Shown here: piece by piece, positions 15,167 to 22,656 of the stretch | Layout: every line of letters begins with the position of its first letter | How positions within the stretch are numbered: position 1 is the first letter of the stretch | DNA from: an uncultured Bacillaceae bacterium | Lineage (GTDB): Bacteria; Bacillota; Bacilli; Bacillales; Cytobacillaceae | DNA: 30,303 nt | Assembly (NCBI GenBank): GCA_937995745.1 | Contig: CALKIU010000057.1 | Coordinates: 1-30,303, forward strand | Direction of reading: 5' to 3' | Notes under the pieces: generated by a model | Databases searched by the model: none | What the model saw: only the letters and a program-made list of their open reading frames with translations | Told to the model about the DNA's origin: nothing | Made by a program: the position numbers and the translations under genes

Positions 15167-15923
15167 TGATCCCGCCTCCCAGGTAAGCCCGGATTACTTC
15201 TTCATGATGTTTAACTTCATCAGGTGTTCCTTCTGCTATTTTTTTCCCGTGGTTCAAGACCATGATTTTGTCGGCCAGATTCATCACCATCTGCATTTTG
15301 TGTTCAATTAAACAGATGGTTATCCCTTTTTTGACCATTTTCTTCATTAATTCTGCCAATTTTTCCGTTTCCTCCGGGTTAATCCCGGCAGCCGGTTCAT
15401 CGAGAAAAACGATTTCCGGTTCTGTTGCCAAGGCCAAAGCAATCGCCGTCCGCTTTTTTTCTTCCTGGGAAAGTTCCGAAACAAGCCGGTCGGATTTCGG
15501 CAGCAGACCGGTAAATGCCAATGCTTCATGCGCTTTTTCCCGCGAAGCCGTCTCTTCCCTTTTCAGCCTTCTTGTTTTAAATAAGGCATCCCACAGGCCC
15601 AATTTTGTGCGGAGACGGTGGCCGATCATCACATTTTCCAACACTGTCGCTTGTTCAAACAGCCGGGTTGTCTGAAAAGTCCGGCCAATTCCCAACCGGG
15701 CGCGTTCATAAGGTTTCAAGCGCGTAATATCCCGCCCGTTATAGCAGATTTCCCCGGACGTCGGAGCGAGAAAACCGCTGATGAGGTTGAAAAACGTCGA
15801 TTTTCCCGCTCCGTTCGGCCCGATAACGGCCGTGATCGTTCCCTTTTCGATAGCAAAATCAACTTGGTCAACGGCGGTCAATCCGTCAAACTTCTTTGTT
15901 AACCCGCACGTTCGCAAAATCAT
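15159..15923 (-). CDS. Liv-type ABC transporter ATP-binding protein, LivG class, with non-canonical signature motif
   Basis: This 254-residue ATPase has Walker A GPNGAGKST (35-43), Q-loop TFQTTRLF, Walker B IVFLDEP (171-177) and H-loop His208 (IEHKM). LivG proteins normally carry LSYGQQ or a similar signature. Here the segment reads LSQEEKK (151-157), so the conserved glycine that contacts the partner's ATP is missing. The codons are clear, with no frame problem around them. The start overlaps the LivM stop (ATGA). The ATPase pair may therefore be asymmetric. Everything else is of normal length and order. Confidence 0.9.
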   Translation of the reverse strand: MILRTCGLTKKFDGLTAVDQVDFAIEKGTITAVIGPNGAGKSTFFNLISGFLAPTSGEICYNGRDITRLKPYERARLGIGRTFQTTRLFEQATVLENVMIGHRLRTKLGLWDALFKTRRLKREETASREKAHEALAFTGLLPKSDRLVSELSQEEKKRTAIALALATEPEIVFLDEPAAGINPEETEKLAELMKKMVKKGITICLIEHKMQMVMNLADKIMVLNHGKKIAEGTPDEVKHHEEVIRAYLGGGISA

Positions 15924-16924
15924 TGGCTTTCCCCCTTCACGTTCACGGTCCTTTCCATGCCGGCGGCAAACACCGTTTCTTTCCTTCTATTGTGCAGCCA
16001 GCTGCTTACTCCTCCGGCAATTCCCCGCGGATAAAAAATAATCAACGCGATGAGAAGCGGACCGAAAATCAGCATCCGGAAGTCTTCCAGAAATTGCAAA
16101 GATTGCGTCAAGGCGACTATGAGAATCGTTCCGACTAACGGTCCGGCAAGGGTACCGATTCCGCCGACAATCAAATATGTCAGCATATCAAAAGTAATGC
16201 TCACGTAGGAAATATCCGGCCCGATAAAGCGGACAAAAGACGCATACAGGGCGCCGGCCAATCCGGCCAAAACGGTCGATACGACAAAGGAAACCAATTT
16301 TTGTTTCATGACATTAATGCCGATCGCTTCAGCCAGTTCCTCACTGTTGCGGATGGCTGTGTAAGTGCTGCCGACAAGTGAATGAACGATTCTTTTCATC
16401 ATCCAGATGACGAGGACAAGGAAGAACAACAACAAATAGTATTGCGAACGGGGAGTTTCAAAAGAAAAAGGGCCGAGCGGCGCGGGATGGGGGATGCCAA
16501 TCAACCCACGCACCCCTTCCGTCAGTTCTTCCCACTTGTAAATGATTAAGTAGATAATGTAACCGACGCACAGAGTATAAATGGCAAAAAAGTGTTCTTT
16601 CGTCCGCAGAGAAACTAATCCAATCAAGAAACCGGCCACAGCCGTAATCAGGATGGCCGCCGCCAGGGCAAGCCAAAAGTTCAGCCCCGTTTTCACCATC
16701 AGCAATCCGGCCGAATAGGCTCCGACGGCAAAAAACCCGGCATGGGCCAATGACAAATAACCCGTGTATCCGCTGATCAAGTTCAACCCGTACACGGCAA
16801 TCGCCCAAATGAAGGCCATCGATAAAATATGGAGGTAGTATTGGTTTTCGGTGAGAAACGGAAAAATGACAGCCGCAAGCAGTAGGATCAAGGACCAGAT
16901 TCGTCCGTTTAACAGTGCAGACAT
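15920..16924 (-). CDS. Liv-type ABC transporter permease, LivM class
   Basis: This 334-residue inner-membrane permease has about 8-10 helices. It carries the family motifs YGLNLISGYTGYLSLAHAGF near residue 45 and GGIGTLAGPLVG near residue 253. It forms the channel with LivH. GGAGGTTCACTA precedes the ATG, whose A is shared with the TAA of livH (TAATG), so the two are coupled. The gene ends in an ATGA overlap with livG. A charged tail of about 30 residues follows the last helix. Confidence 0.92.
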   Translation of the reverse strand: MSALLNGRIWSLILLLAAVIFPFLTENQYYLHILSMAFIWAIAVYGLNLISGYTGYLSLAHAGFFAVGAYSAGLLMVKTGLNFWLALAAAILITAVAGFLIGLVSLRTKEHFFAIYTLCVGYIIYLIIYKWEELTEGVRGLIGIPHPAPLGPFSFETPRSQYYLLLFFLVLVIWMMKRIVHSLVGSTYTAIRNSEELAEAIGINVMKQKLVSFVVSTVLAGLAGALYASFVRFIGPDISYVSITFDMLTYLIVGGIGTLAGPLVGTILIVALTQSLQFLEDFRMLIFGPLLIALIIFYPRGIAGGVSSWLHNRRKETVFAAGMERTVNVKGESQ

Positions 16925-17787
16925 TAGTGAACCTCCTTGGCGAAGAGGCCCTTTGGCCTGAATGTAAGAATGACGACGAGAAGGACAAACGCGATCAAAT
17001 CTTTGTAATCATTCGATATAAACGTTCCTCCCAAGCTTTCCGCAAAACCGAGAATATACCCGCCTATAATGGCACCCGGAATACTGCCCATGCCTCCGAT
17101 GATTATAATGACAAAAGCTTTCAAAATAACGAGGTGGCCCATCCCCGGGAAAACGAGGTTAATCGGAGAAGCAATCGATGATGCGACGGCCGCCAAGGCG
17201 CCGGAAATAAAAAATGTCAACATGGCAATCTTGTTTGCATTAATTCCCGCCAAAAAAGCACCTTCCCGGTTCTGGGACATGGCAATGATCGCGGCACCTG
17301 TCATCGTTTTCTTTAAAAACAAATACAAAATCAGCATCACGGCAACAGCCGTAACAATAATTAAAATTCTTTGCACCGTAACGGTGATTCCAAAAACATC
17401 CACAACTTTGCCGAAAGGCGTTGGCATGGTCCGGTATTCCGTCCCCCATACCAATTGGGCAAAAGCCTCGAGAAAAAGCATCAGCCCGATGGCGGCAATT
17501 TTATCTTGCAGTGGCGGCATATTTCTCAACGGAAAAAAAACAATCCGCTCCGTTAACACGGCAAGCAGCCCGACAACGATAACAGAAATGACCACCGCCG
17601 CAACATAATGGACTCCCCATCCAGTCATCGCCATCAGCGTGATATAACCGCCGACCATGTAGAAAGCCCCGTGGGCAAAATTTGGAATATGCAAGATTCC
17701 ATACACAAGAGTAAGCCCCAAGGCAAATAGACTGTAAACGCTTCCAACCGTCAATCCGTTGAAAACTTGCTGAACAAATATCTCCAT
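16924..17787 (-). CDS. Liv-type ABC transporter permease, LivH class
   Basis: This 287-residue permease has about 8 helices with the LivH motifs NGLTVGSVYSLFALGLTLVYG at the N-terminus, NFAHGAFYMVGGY near 37, and GGMGSIPGAIIGG near 231. It is the partner of LivM in the channel. GGGGGGAGGGGCAAT precedes the ATG. It lies 69 bp downstream of the acyl-CoA ligase gene with no terminator between them, so ligase and transporter form one transcript. Confidence 0.92.
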   Translation of the reverse strand: MEIFVQQVFNGLTVGSVYSLFALGLTLVYGILHIPNFAHGAFYMVGGYITLMAMTGWGVHYVAAVVISVIVVGLLAVLTERIVFFPLRNMPPLQDKIAAIGLMLFLEAFAQLVWGTEYRTMPTPFGKVVDVFGITVTVQRILIIVTAVAVMLILYLFLKKTMTGAAIIAMSQNREGAFLAGINANKIAMLTFFISGALAAVASSIASPINLVFPGMGHLVILKAFVIIIIGGMGSIPGAIIGGYILGFAESLGGTFISNDYKDLIAFVLLVVILTFRPKGLFAKEVH

Positions 17788-17856
17788 ATTGCCCCTCCCC
17801 CCTTTATCTCCCGGCAGAAAGCACCAACCTTTCGCCGCGAAAAAGAATACATCCGA

Positions 17857-19443
17857 TCAACGAACGGAGAACTGTTCTTTCAATTTTCTTTTCAATATCT
17901 TTCCGACCGCCGTTTTCGGCAACTCTTCAACAAAAGTAACGATACGGGGAACTTTGTACGCCGCCAACCGTTCCCGACAGTAATCGATCAGCTCTTTTTC
18001 GCTCAATTGTTCATCCTCCTTAAGGACGACGACCGCTTGAACCGTTTCCCCGCGGTATGAATCCGGCACCCCGATGACAGCCGCTTCAAGAACTTTCGGA
18101 TGACTGTATAAAACGTTTTCCACTTCAACCGGATATACGTTATAACCGCTGGCAATAATCAAATCCTTTTTTCTTCCGGTAATATAAAAGAATCCGTCTT
18201 CATCCATTTTGGCCAGATCGCCCGTATACAGCCAGCCGTCGCGGAGGGTTTGCTCCGTTTCTTCCGGCAAATTCCAATATCCTTTCATCACCTGCGGTCC
18301 CTTGATAATGAGTTCGCCCACTTCGCCGACCGGCAGCGCTCTTTTTCCGGTTTCCATATCCACAATCCGGCAGTCTGTGTTGGGAATGGGAATGCCGATA
18401 CTGCCCGGTTTTTGCAGGCCGCCGACCGGATTGCGGTGCGTGACCGGAGATGCTTCCGACAGACCGTATCCTTCCGCAACGGAAGTGCCGGTGATTTCCT
18501 TGAAGCGGTGCAGCACTTCCAGAGGCAAAGGAGCCGAACCGCTGGAACAAATCTTGAGACTGCTCAAATCAGCAGGCCTTTCTTTCAAGTAATGAATCAG
18601 CCCGATATACATCGTCGGAACACCGGGGAATGTCGTCGGCTTATGTGTTACAATGGCTTGAACAGCCGATTCCGGGTCAAATTTCGGTAGCAGGATCATA
18701 TTTCCGCCGTTATAAAAAGTCGTGTTCATTGCACTGGTCATCCCGTAAACATGGAACAACGGCGATGCCGCCAAAACCCGCTCTTCCCCCGGCACCGTCT
18801 GAACCCGGGATGTCGCCGCGCTTTGCAATGTGTTGGCGACCAGATTATAATGCGTCAACATCACTCCTTTGCTCCGGCCCGTGGTGCCCCCCGTATACTG
18901 AAGAACAGCGACGTCTTCCTTCGGGCTGATTTCCACATCCGGAATACGATCACCCGGGTCACGGAGCAGTTCATCCATCCGGGAAGGAGCATGGAGAGAC
19001 ACGGTAATGACGTCCGACAGTTGTATTTTTTCCAGCACCCTCTGCACGGTCGGTACAAAACGGTCCAAGAGGAACAAAACTTTTGCCCCGGAGTCGCTTA
19101 GTACGTGGTGCAATTCATTTTCTCTGTACATGGGGTTGACTTGCACAACTATTGCACCGCAAAACAGAACGGCAAAATAGATGATCGGATACTGGGGACA
19201 ATTGGGGAGCATGATTGCAACCCTGTCATTCTTTTTAATTCCGAGTTTGACCAGAGCGCTGGCCGTTCTTTGTACGGCCGAGTCCAATTCCCCGTATGTA
19301 TAAGTCTTGTCAAAAAAGGTAACCGCCGGCCGTTCATAATATGTCCGGACTGATTGCATGAATAATTCGGGCAAAGATATTTCCGCGATGTCAATTTCAA
19401 CCGGATTGCCTTCGACAACATGCTTATGCCAAATTCTTTCCAT
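17857..19443 (-). CDS. AMP-forming acyl-CoA ligase (FadD/LcfB-like)
   Basis: This 528-residue member of the ANL superfamily has the P-loop YTGGTTGRSKGVMLTH near residue 172 and the motif GYGLSEASPV. The YTGDLAKMDEDGFFYITGRKKD hinge leads into GYNVYPVEVE, and the C-terminal catalytic Lys is in LPKTAVGKILKRKL. It activates a carboxylic acid to its CoA thioester through an acyl-adenylate. The chain length or ring type of the substrate cannot be read here. The ATG at 19443 follows GAGGGAGGGAAAAGC. Its start site is set by a perfect sigma-54 promoter 24 nt upstream, so the longer frame to 19497 is excluded. It is the first gene of the importer operon. Confidence 0.92.
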   Translation of the reverse strand: MERIWHKHVVEGNPVEIDIAEISLPELFMQSVRTYYERPAVTFFDKTYTYGELDSAVQRTASALVKLGIKKNDRVAIMLPNCPQYPIIYFAVLFCGAIVVQVNPMYRENELHHVLSDSGAKVLFLLDRFVPTVQRVLEKIQLSDVITVSLHAPSRMDELLRDPGDRIPDVEISPKEDVAVLQYTGGTTGRSKGVMLTHYNLVANTLQSAATSRVQTVPGEERVLAASPLFHVYGMTSAMNTTFYNGGNMILLPKFDPESAVQAIVTHKPTTFPGVPTMYIGLIHYLKERPADLSSLKICSSGSAPLPLEVLHRFKEITGTSVAEGYGLSEASPVTHRNPVGGLQKPGSIGIPIPNTDCRIVDMETGKRALPVGEVGELIIKGPQVMKGYWNLPEETEQTLRDGWLYTGDLAKMDEDGFFYITGRKKDLIIASGYNVYPVEVENVLYSHPKVLEAAVIGVPDSYRGETVQAVVVLKEDEQLSEKELIDYCRERLAAYKVPRIVTFVEELPKTAVGKILKRKLKEQFSVR

Positions 19444-19477
19444 GCTTTTCCCTCCCTCTTTTTTTGTCCAATGTTTA

Positions 19478-19494
19478 TGCAATTGACGTGCCAA
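19478..19494 (-). promoter_or_regulatory. Sigma-54 (SigL) -24/-12 promoter of the ligase/transporter operon
   Basis: On the minus strand TTGGCACGTCAATTGCA is a perfect TGGCAC-N5-TTGCA with the 10-base GG/GC spacing. The start site would be near 19467, about 24 nt before the ATG. It abuts the T tract of the upstream regulator's terminator. Confidence 0.9.
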
Positions 19495-19495
19495 C

Positions 19496-19533
19496 AAAAA
19501 AAGCGCCGCATGTCAAGTTTTTTTGCCGGCGCT
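19496..19533 (-). terminator. Terminator of the sigma-54 activator gene
   Basis: The stem AGCGCCG/CGGCGCT (19502-19508 with 19527-19533) has an 18-nt loop and is followed on the minus strand by TTTTTT. It insulates the sigma-54 promoter that starts two bases further on. Confidence 0.72.
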
Positions 19534-19592
19534 GATACAAATTTGGATTAACATAAGGGCTTCATCCTATTATTCATATCCGTCAAAACAAT

Positions 19593-19622
19593 TTGATTTT
19601 AAATCAATCATTCATTTATGAA
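19593..19622. promoter_or_regulatory. Enhancer-like sites upstream of the ligase operon promoter
   Basis: TCATTCATTTATGAA (19608-19622) matches TGATTCATTTTTGCA at 12 of 15 bases. It has the same strand and the same offset (130 bp from the promoter's downstream edge) as the distal element of the thiolase operon. TTGATTT-T-AAATCAA (19593-19607) is a second perfect palindrome beside it. The first overlaps the stop codon of the activator gene. Confidence 0.6.
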
Positions 19623-21295
19623 TTGTTTTCAATGCTTAAATTGTATTTTTGGAGTTTTCTGACTATTGTGGACTGGCTTGTCTTCAGTTTTTCGGCCATT
19701 TCATATGTGGTCCGGTATTTTTTTACGGCTTTTTGCAGAAGCTTCTTTTCCGCCCGTTCCACCGCTTCTTTTAAAGAAATTTCCTCATCCTTTTCGGAAT
19801 CATCATCCAAATGTTTTTTATACTCTTCAGGCAAATCATGAACGGTCAGCAATTGGTGCGGCACGGTCAAGATGAGGCGCTCAATGAGGTTGGAAAGTTC
19901 CCTGACATTCCCCGGCCAATGATAATAATAAAAAAAGTTTTTCAACTCTCTGTCAAAGTCCTTGGAAACTTTGTATTTTTCGTTATATCTCGCCAGGTAA
20001 TGATATACGAGGGGCAAAATATCATCTCTTCTTTCCCGCAACGGGGGAATATGAATCGGTACTACATTTAAACGGTAGTAAAGGTCTTCCCGGAACTCTC
20101 CTTTTTTGACCATTTCGCCGAGATCTTTATTGGAAGCGGCTATCAACTGAATATCCACTTTAATCTCTTTTGTGCCGCCGACTCTCATAATTTCCCTTTC
20201 TTGAATGGCGCGAAGAAGCTTGACCTGCAGATTGAGGGGCATCTCGCTTATTTCATCCAAGAAAAGCACCCCTTTATCCGCCAATTCAAACATGCCCGCT
20301 TTCCCTTCCCGGTTGGCGCCGGAAAATGCCCCGCCTTCATACCCGAAAAGTTCCGACTCAAGAAGATCTTTCGGAATGGCCCCGCAGTTGACTTTAATCA
20401 ATTTTCCCTTTTTGGAACGGCTGCTTTTTTGAAAAATATTTCGCACCAGTACATCCTTCCCGACCCCTGTTTCCCCCAGGATGAGGATCGTTGTGTCAAA
20501 ATTGGCAATCCGCTCGGCCATGCTGTAGATTTCAAGCATCTTTTTGCTTTTAATGACAATATCCCCTGTTGTGACAGCGGAATCCTTTAAGCGGATGATT
20601 TCTTCTTTGTATTTTTCATTCAACCGGCGTGCCTGTCTCAACTTTTCCGTCAACTGATTTAATTCGGACAAGTCGCGTATATTGGTGACCACTTTCTCTA
20701 CTTCGCCCCGTTCATTAAAAACGGGGTTTCCGGTCATTAACGTTTCTTTGCCGTTCAAATTTTTTTGCACAATCGTGACCGTTTTCTTTTTCTCGATCAC
20801 CTTGCAAGTGACCGATTCGTGCAGGATTCCCCTTTTAATTAAATCCCGGACATTTTTTCCGATATAATAATGCTTCGGAATTCCCGTAATCCGCTCGATC
20901 GCCGAGTTGGTTTTCAAGGTATTCCCGTGACGATCGGTAATATAAATGCCGTCGTACGAGCTTTCAATAATGGCATCGAGCTCCCGGTTGTATTTATCCA
21001 ATTCCCGCACCCTTTTCCGCAATTCAAAAAGCCAGCCTCCGTCAACGACTATGTAAAGCATACGCTGATCTTCGAGTTCGCCGTTTAAAAGAACATACCA
21101 CTGCCCGTTTTTGGCAGCCAATACGGCGGAGGGACTGAGCCTTTCCCATTCGTCAAACAATTCCGGAGCCTTTTTGCAGCAATCCGCATTCGTGACAACC
21201 GCGCCCGGCTTTCCATGGGAACTGGAAATAATCGTCCCGTCCGGTTCCGTTACAAAGGTGTTGAAAGGAAGATGGGCTGTTTCTCCTTTAATCAA
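19616..21295 (-). CDS. Sigma-54-dependent transcriptional activator with PAS sensor domain
   Basis: This protein of about 559 residues has an N-terminal sensory region and a PAS domain (about 104-214) joined by coiled coil to an AAA+ domain. Walker A GETGVGKD is at 274-281, the sigma-54 contact loop is GAFSGA at 322-327 (usual GAFTGA, Ser for Thr), and Walker B is VLFLDE at 343-348. RLNVVPIHIPPLRER and HWPGNVREL follow. A C-terminal Fis/TyrR-like helix-turn-helix is at about 530-554. It remodels sigma-54 polymerase when its ligand is sensed; the ligand is unknown. No phospho-receiver domain is present. The best start is TTG at 21295: the perfect AGGAGG at 21307-21312 points to an out-of-frame ATG at 21302 that encodes only four codons. 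It probably controls the two operons downstream. Confidence 0.9.
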   Translation of the reverse strand: MIKGETAHLPFNTFVTEPDGTIISSSHGKPGAVVTNADCCKKAPELFDEWERLSPSAVLAAKNGQWYVLLNGELEDQRMLYIVVDGGWLFELRKRVRELDKYNRELDAIIESSYDGIYITDRHGNTLKTNSAIERITGIPKHYYIGKNVRDLIKRGILHESVTCKVIEKKKTVTIVQKNLNGKETLMTGNPVFNERGEVEKVVTNIRDLSELNQLTEKLRQARRLNEKYKEEIIRLKDSAVTTGDIVIKSKKMLEIYSMAERIANFDTTILILGETGVGKDVLVRNIFQKSSRSKKGKLIKVNCGAIPKDLLESELFGYEGGAFSGANREGKAGMFELADKGVLFLDEISEMPLNLQVKLLRAIQEREIMRVGGTKEIKVDIQLIAASNKDLGEMVKKGEFREDLYYRLNVVPIHIPPLRERRDDILPLVYHYLARYNEKYKVSKDFDRELKNFFYYYHWPGNVRELSNLIERLILTVPHQLLTVHDLPEEYKKHLDDDSEKDEEISLKEAVERAEKKLLQKAVKKYRTTYEMAEKLKTSQSTIVRKLQKYNLSIENNS

Positions 21296-21302
21296 CGGAC
21301 AT
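21288..21302 (-). CDS. Possible four-codon leader ORF overlapping the activator start
   Basis: AGGAGGGAAAC is followed by ATG TCC GTT GAT TAA (21302-21288). The stop codon lies just past the in-frame TTG (21295) of the activator. It could couple or restrain translation of the activator. It may equally reflect a one-base difference that once made this ATG the true start. Confidence 0.35.
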   Translation of the reverse strand: MSVD

Positions 21303-21395
21303 GTTTCCCTCCTAAACAAATTTTGGAAAATACATTTTTCTGTTTAGTTCGATAAACGGTCTTCTTTTTCCTCTTTTTGACCGAAGAAATGGAAT

Positions 21396-21426
21396 GGCTG
21401 CCGGACCTTCTTCCAATCCGGCAGCC
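21396..21426 (-). terminator. Possible terminator of the CAP-domain lipoprotein gene
   Basis: A perfect 10-bp stem GGCTGCCGGA/TCCGGCAGCC with an 11-nt loop lies 20 bp past the stop codon. The minus-strand tract is only ATTCCATTTCTTC, so its strength is doubtful. Confidence 0.55.
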
Positions 21427-21445
21427 TGCGAATGATCATAATTTG

Positions 21446-22306
21446 TCATTTTTGGATAAACATTTGCGACCAATAGTTTCCTCCTTTTGAAAAACCGACA
21501 CCAATATGGGTATAATTGGCATTCAAAATATTTTTCCGGTGGCCTTCACTGTTCATCCATGCATCCACTACTTGTTCGGCAGTCGTCTGCCCCATGGCGA
21601 TATTTTCTCCGGCCGATTTATAAGAAACGCCGAAATCCCTCATCATGTCAAAAGGAGAACCGTAAGTCGGGCTTGTATGGGAAAAATAATGGTTATTGTT
21701 CATATCATCAGCCTTCGCTTTTGCCACCCGGCTTAATGTTTCATCCAGGGTTAACTCCTTGAGTCCGTGTTTTCTTCTTTGTTCGTTGGTCAATTCAACC
21801 ACTTTCCGTTCAATCTCAGTGATGGCGCTTGTCCCGGCCGGCTGTTTCCCGATGTTTCCGGAAGGTTCGCCCGTGTTTGTTTCCGGCTGCCGGACGTCTT
21901 TTTGTTCAAAGCGCCGTTGTCGTTCTTTTCCTTTGGATCCGAATTCCTTAAAAAAGGCATACTGTCCTTTTTTAACGTATTTGCTGTGGGGAAATTGGCT
22001 GCTTGGTGTCGTTGTTTGATACGAATTATGTTCAATCGTCAAATACCCGTTCCCCACATGCTGGATGCCGTCTGTGGGAACCGTGAGCGCATGGCCGCCT
22101 GTTTGCGGGGCTCTTTGTTTACGGAAATTTGTGCGTTTGTCACTTATCGTTTGTAAGTTGACATCCCTGTCATTAAGATTTTGTGAAAATTCAGCGGTAC
22201 CTTCTGTAAACCGGTCTTCTTGCTCATCCGCGGCATTTTGATTGCACCCTGCCGCAAGAAGAACTGACAGTCCCAACAGGAAAGGGAGGAAGAATTTTTT
22301 TGTCAA
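21446..22306 (-). CDS. CAP/SCP-domain lipoprotein (YkwD-like)
   Basis: This protein of about 286 residues has a signal sequence ending in the lipobox LLAAGC (Cys21). A low-complexity, Gln/Thr/Asn-rich segment of about 130 residues follows, then a C-terminal CAP domain. CAP motifs visible are LTNEQRRKHGL, HYFSHTSPTYGSPFDMM, AGENIAMG and WMNSEGHRKNIL. It would be anchored on the outer membrane face; the biochemical role of bacterial CAP proteins is poorly known. I prefer a TTG start at 22306, because AAAGGAGAGAG lies seven bases upstream and it leaves an ideal lipoprotein signal. An ATG at 22354 would add 16 very basic residues. It is monocistronic and is separated from the FDH gene by that gene's terminator. 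Confidence 0.85.
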   Translation of the reverse strand: MTKKFFLPFLLGLSVLLAAGCNQNAADEQEDRFTEGTAEFSQNLNDRDVNLQTISDKRTNFRKQRAPQTGGHALTVPTDGIQHVGNGYLTIEHNSYQTTTPSSQFPHSKYVKKGQYAFFKEFGSKGKERQRRFEQKDVRQPETNTGEPSGNIGKQPAGTSAITEIERKVVELTNEQRRKHGLKELTLDETLSRVAKAKADDMNNNHYFSHTSPTYGSPFDMMRDFGVSYKSAGENIAMGQTTAEQVVDAWMNSEGHRKNILNANYTHIGVGFSKGGNYWSQMFIQK

Positions 22307-22612
22307 CAGAACTCTCTCCTTTCGGTTTTTCAGCCTTCCTTTTTTATTTTTCATTCCTTATTAAAAAAAGATGGGTGGTAATAACCGAAAGAATTGAGAG
22401 GTCCTGCAAATTTTTAAAAGAACCTGCCATTGGCAAAACCGAATCCCTTTATTGGGAAAAGGAAGATTTTCCGAATGAAGTTACTTTTGGCGCCTCTGAC
22501 AGCATTTTCCCTTCTTTTCCCGCCCAGTGGGAACGGCGTTTGTCAAACCCGCGCCATTTTTTATTTACCCGGTTTTTCGGATATAACTATGATTAGAAAA
22601 CCGTTGAAAGGC
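22307..22612. other. Intergenic region between the CAP lipoprotein and FDH genes
   Basis: It holds the promoter region of the lipoprotein gene and, on its right edge, the FDH terminator. No gene, repeat or RNA structure is evident. Confidence 0.4.
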
Positions 22613-22613
22613 G

Positions 22614-22651
22614 AAAAAATTCCCCGGAGAGGGCAGCGCTCTCCCGGGGAA
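22614..22651 (-). terminator. Terminator of the formate dehydrogenase gene
   Basis: The stem TTCCCCGG-AGAG / CTCT-C-CCGGGGAA (22620-22651, one bulged C) is followed on the minus strand by TTTTTT. Confidence 0.85.
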
Positions 22652-22656
22652 TTGAG

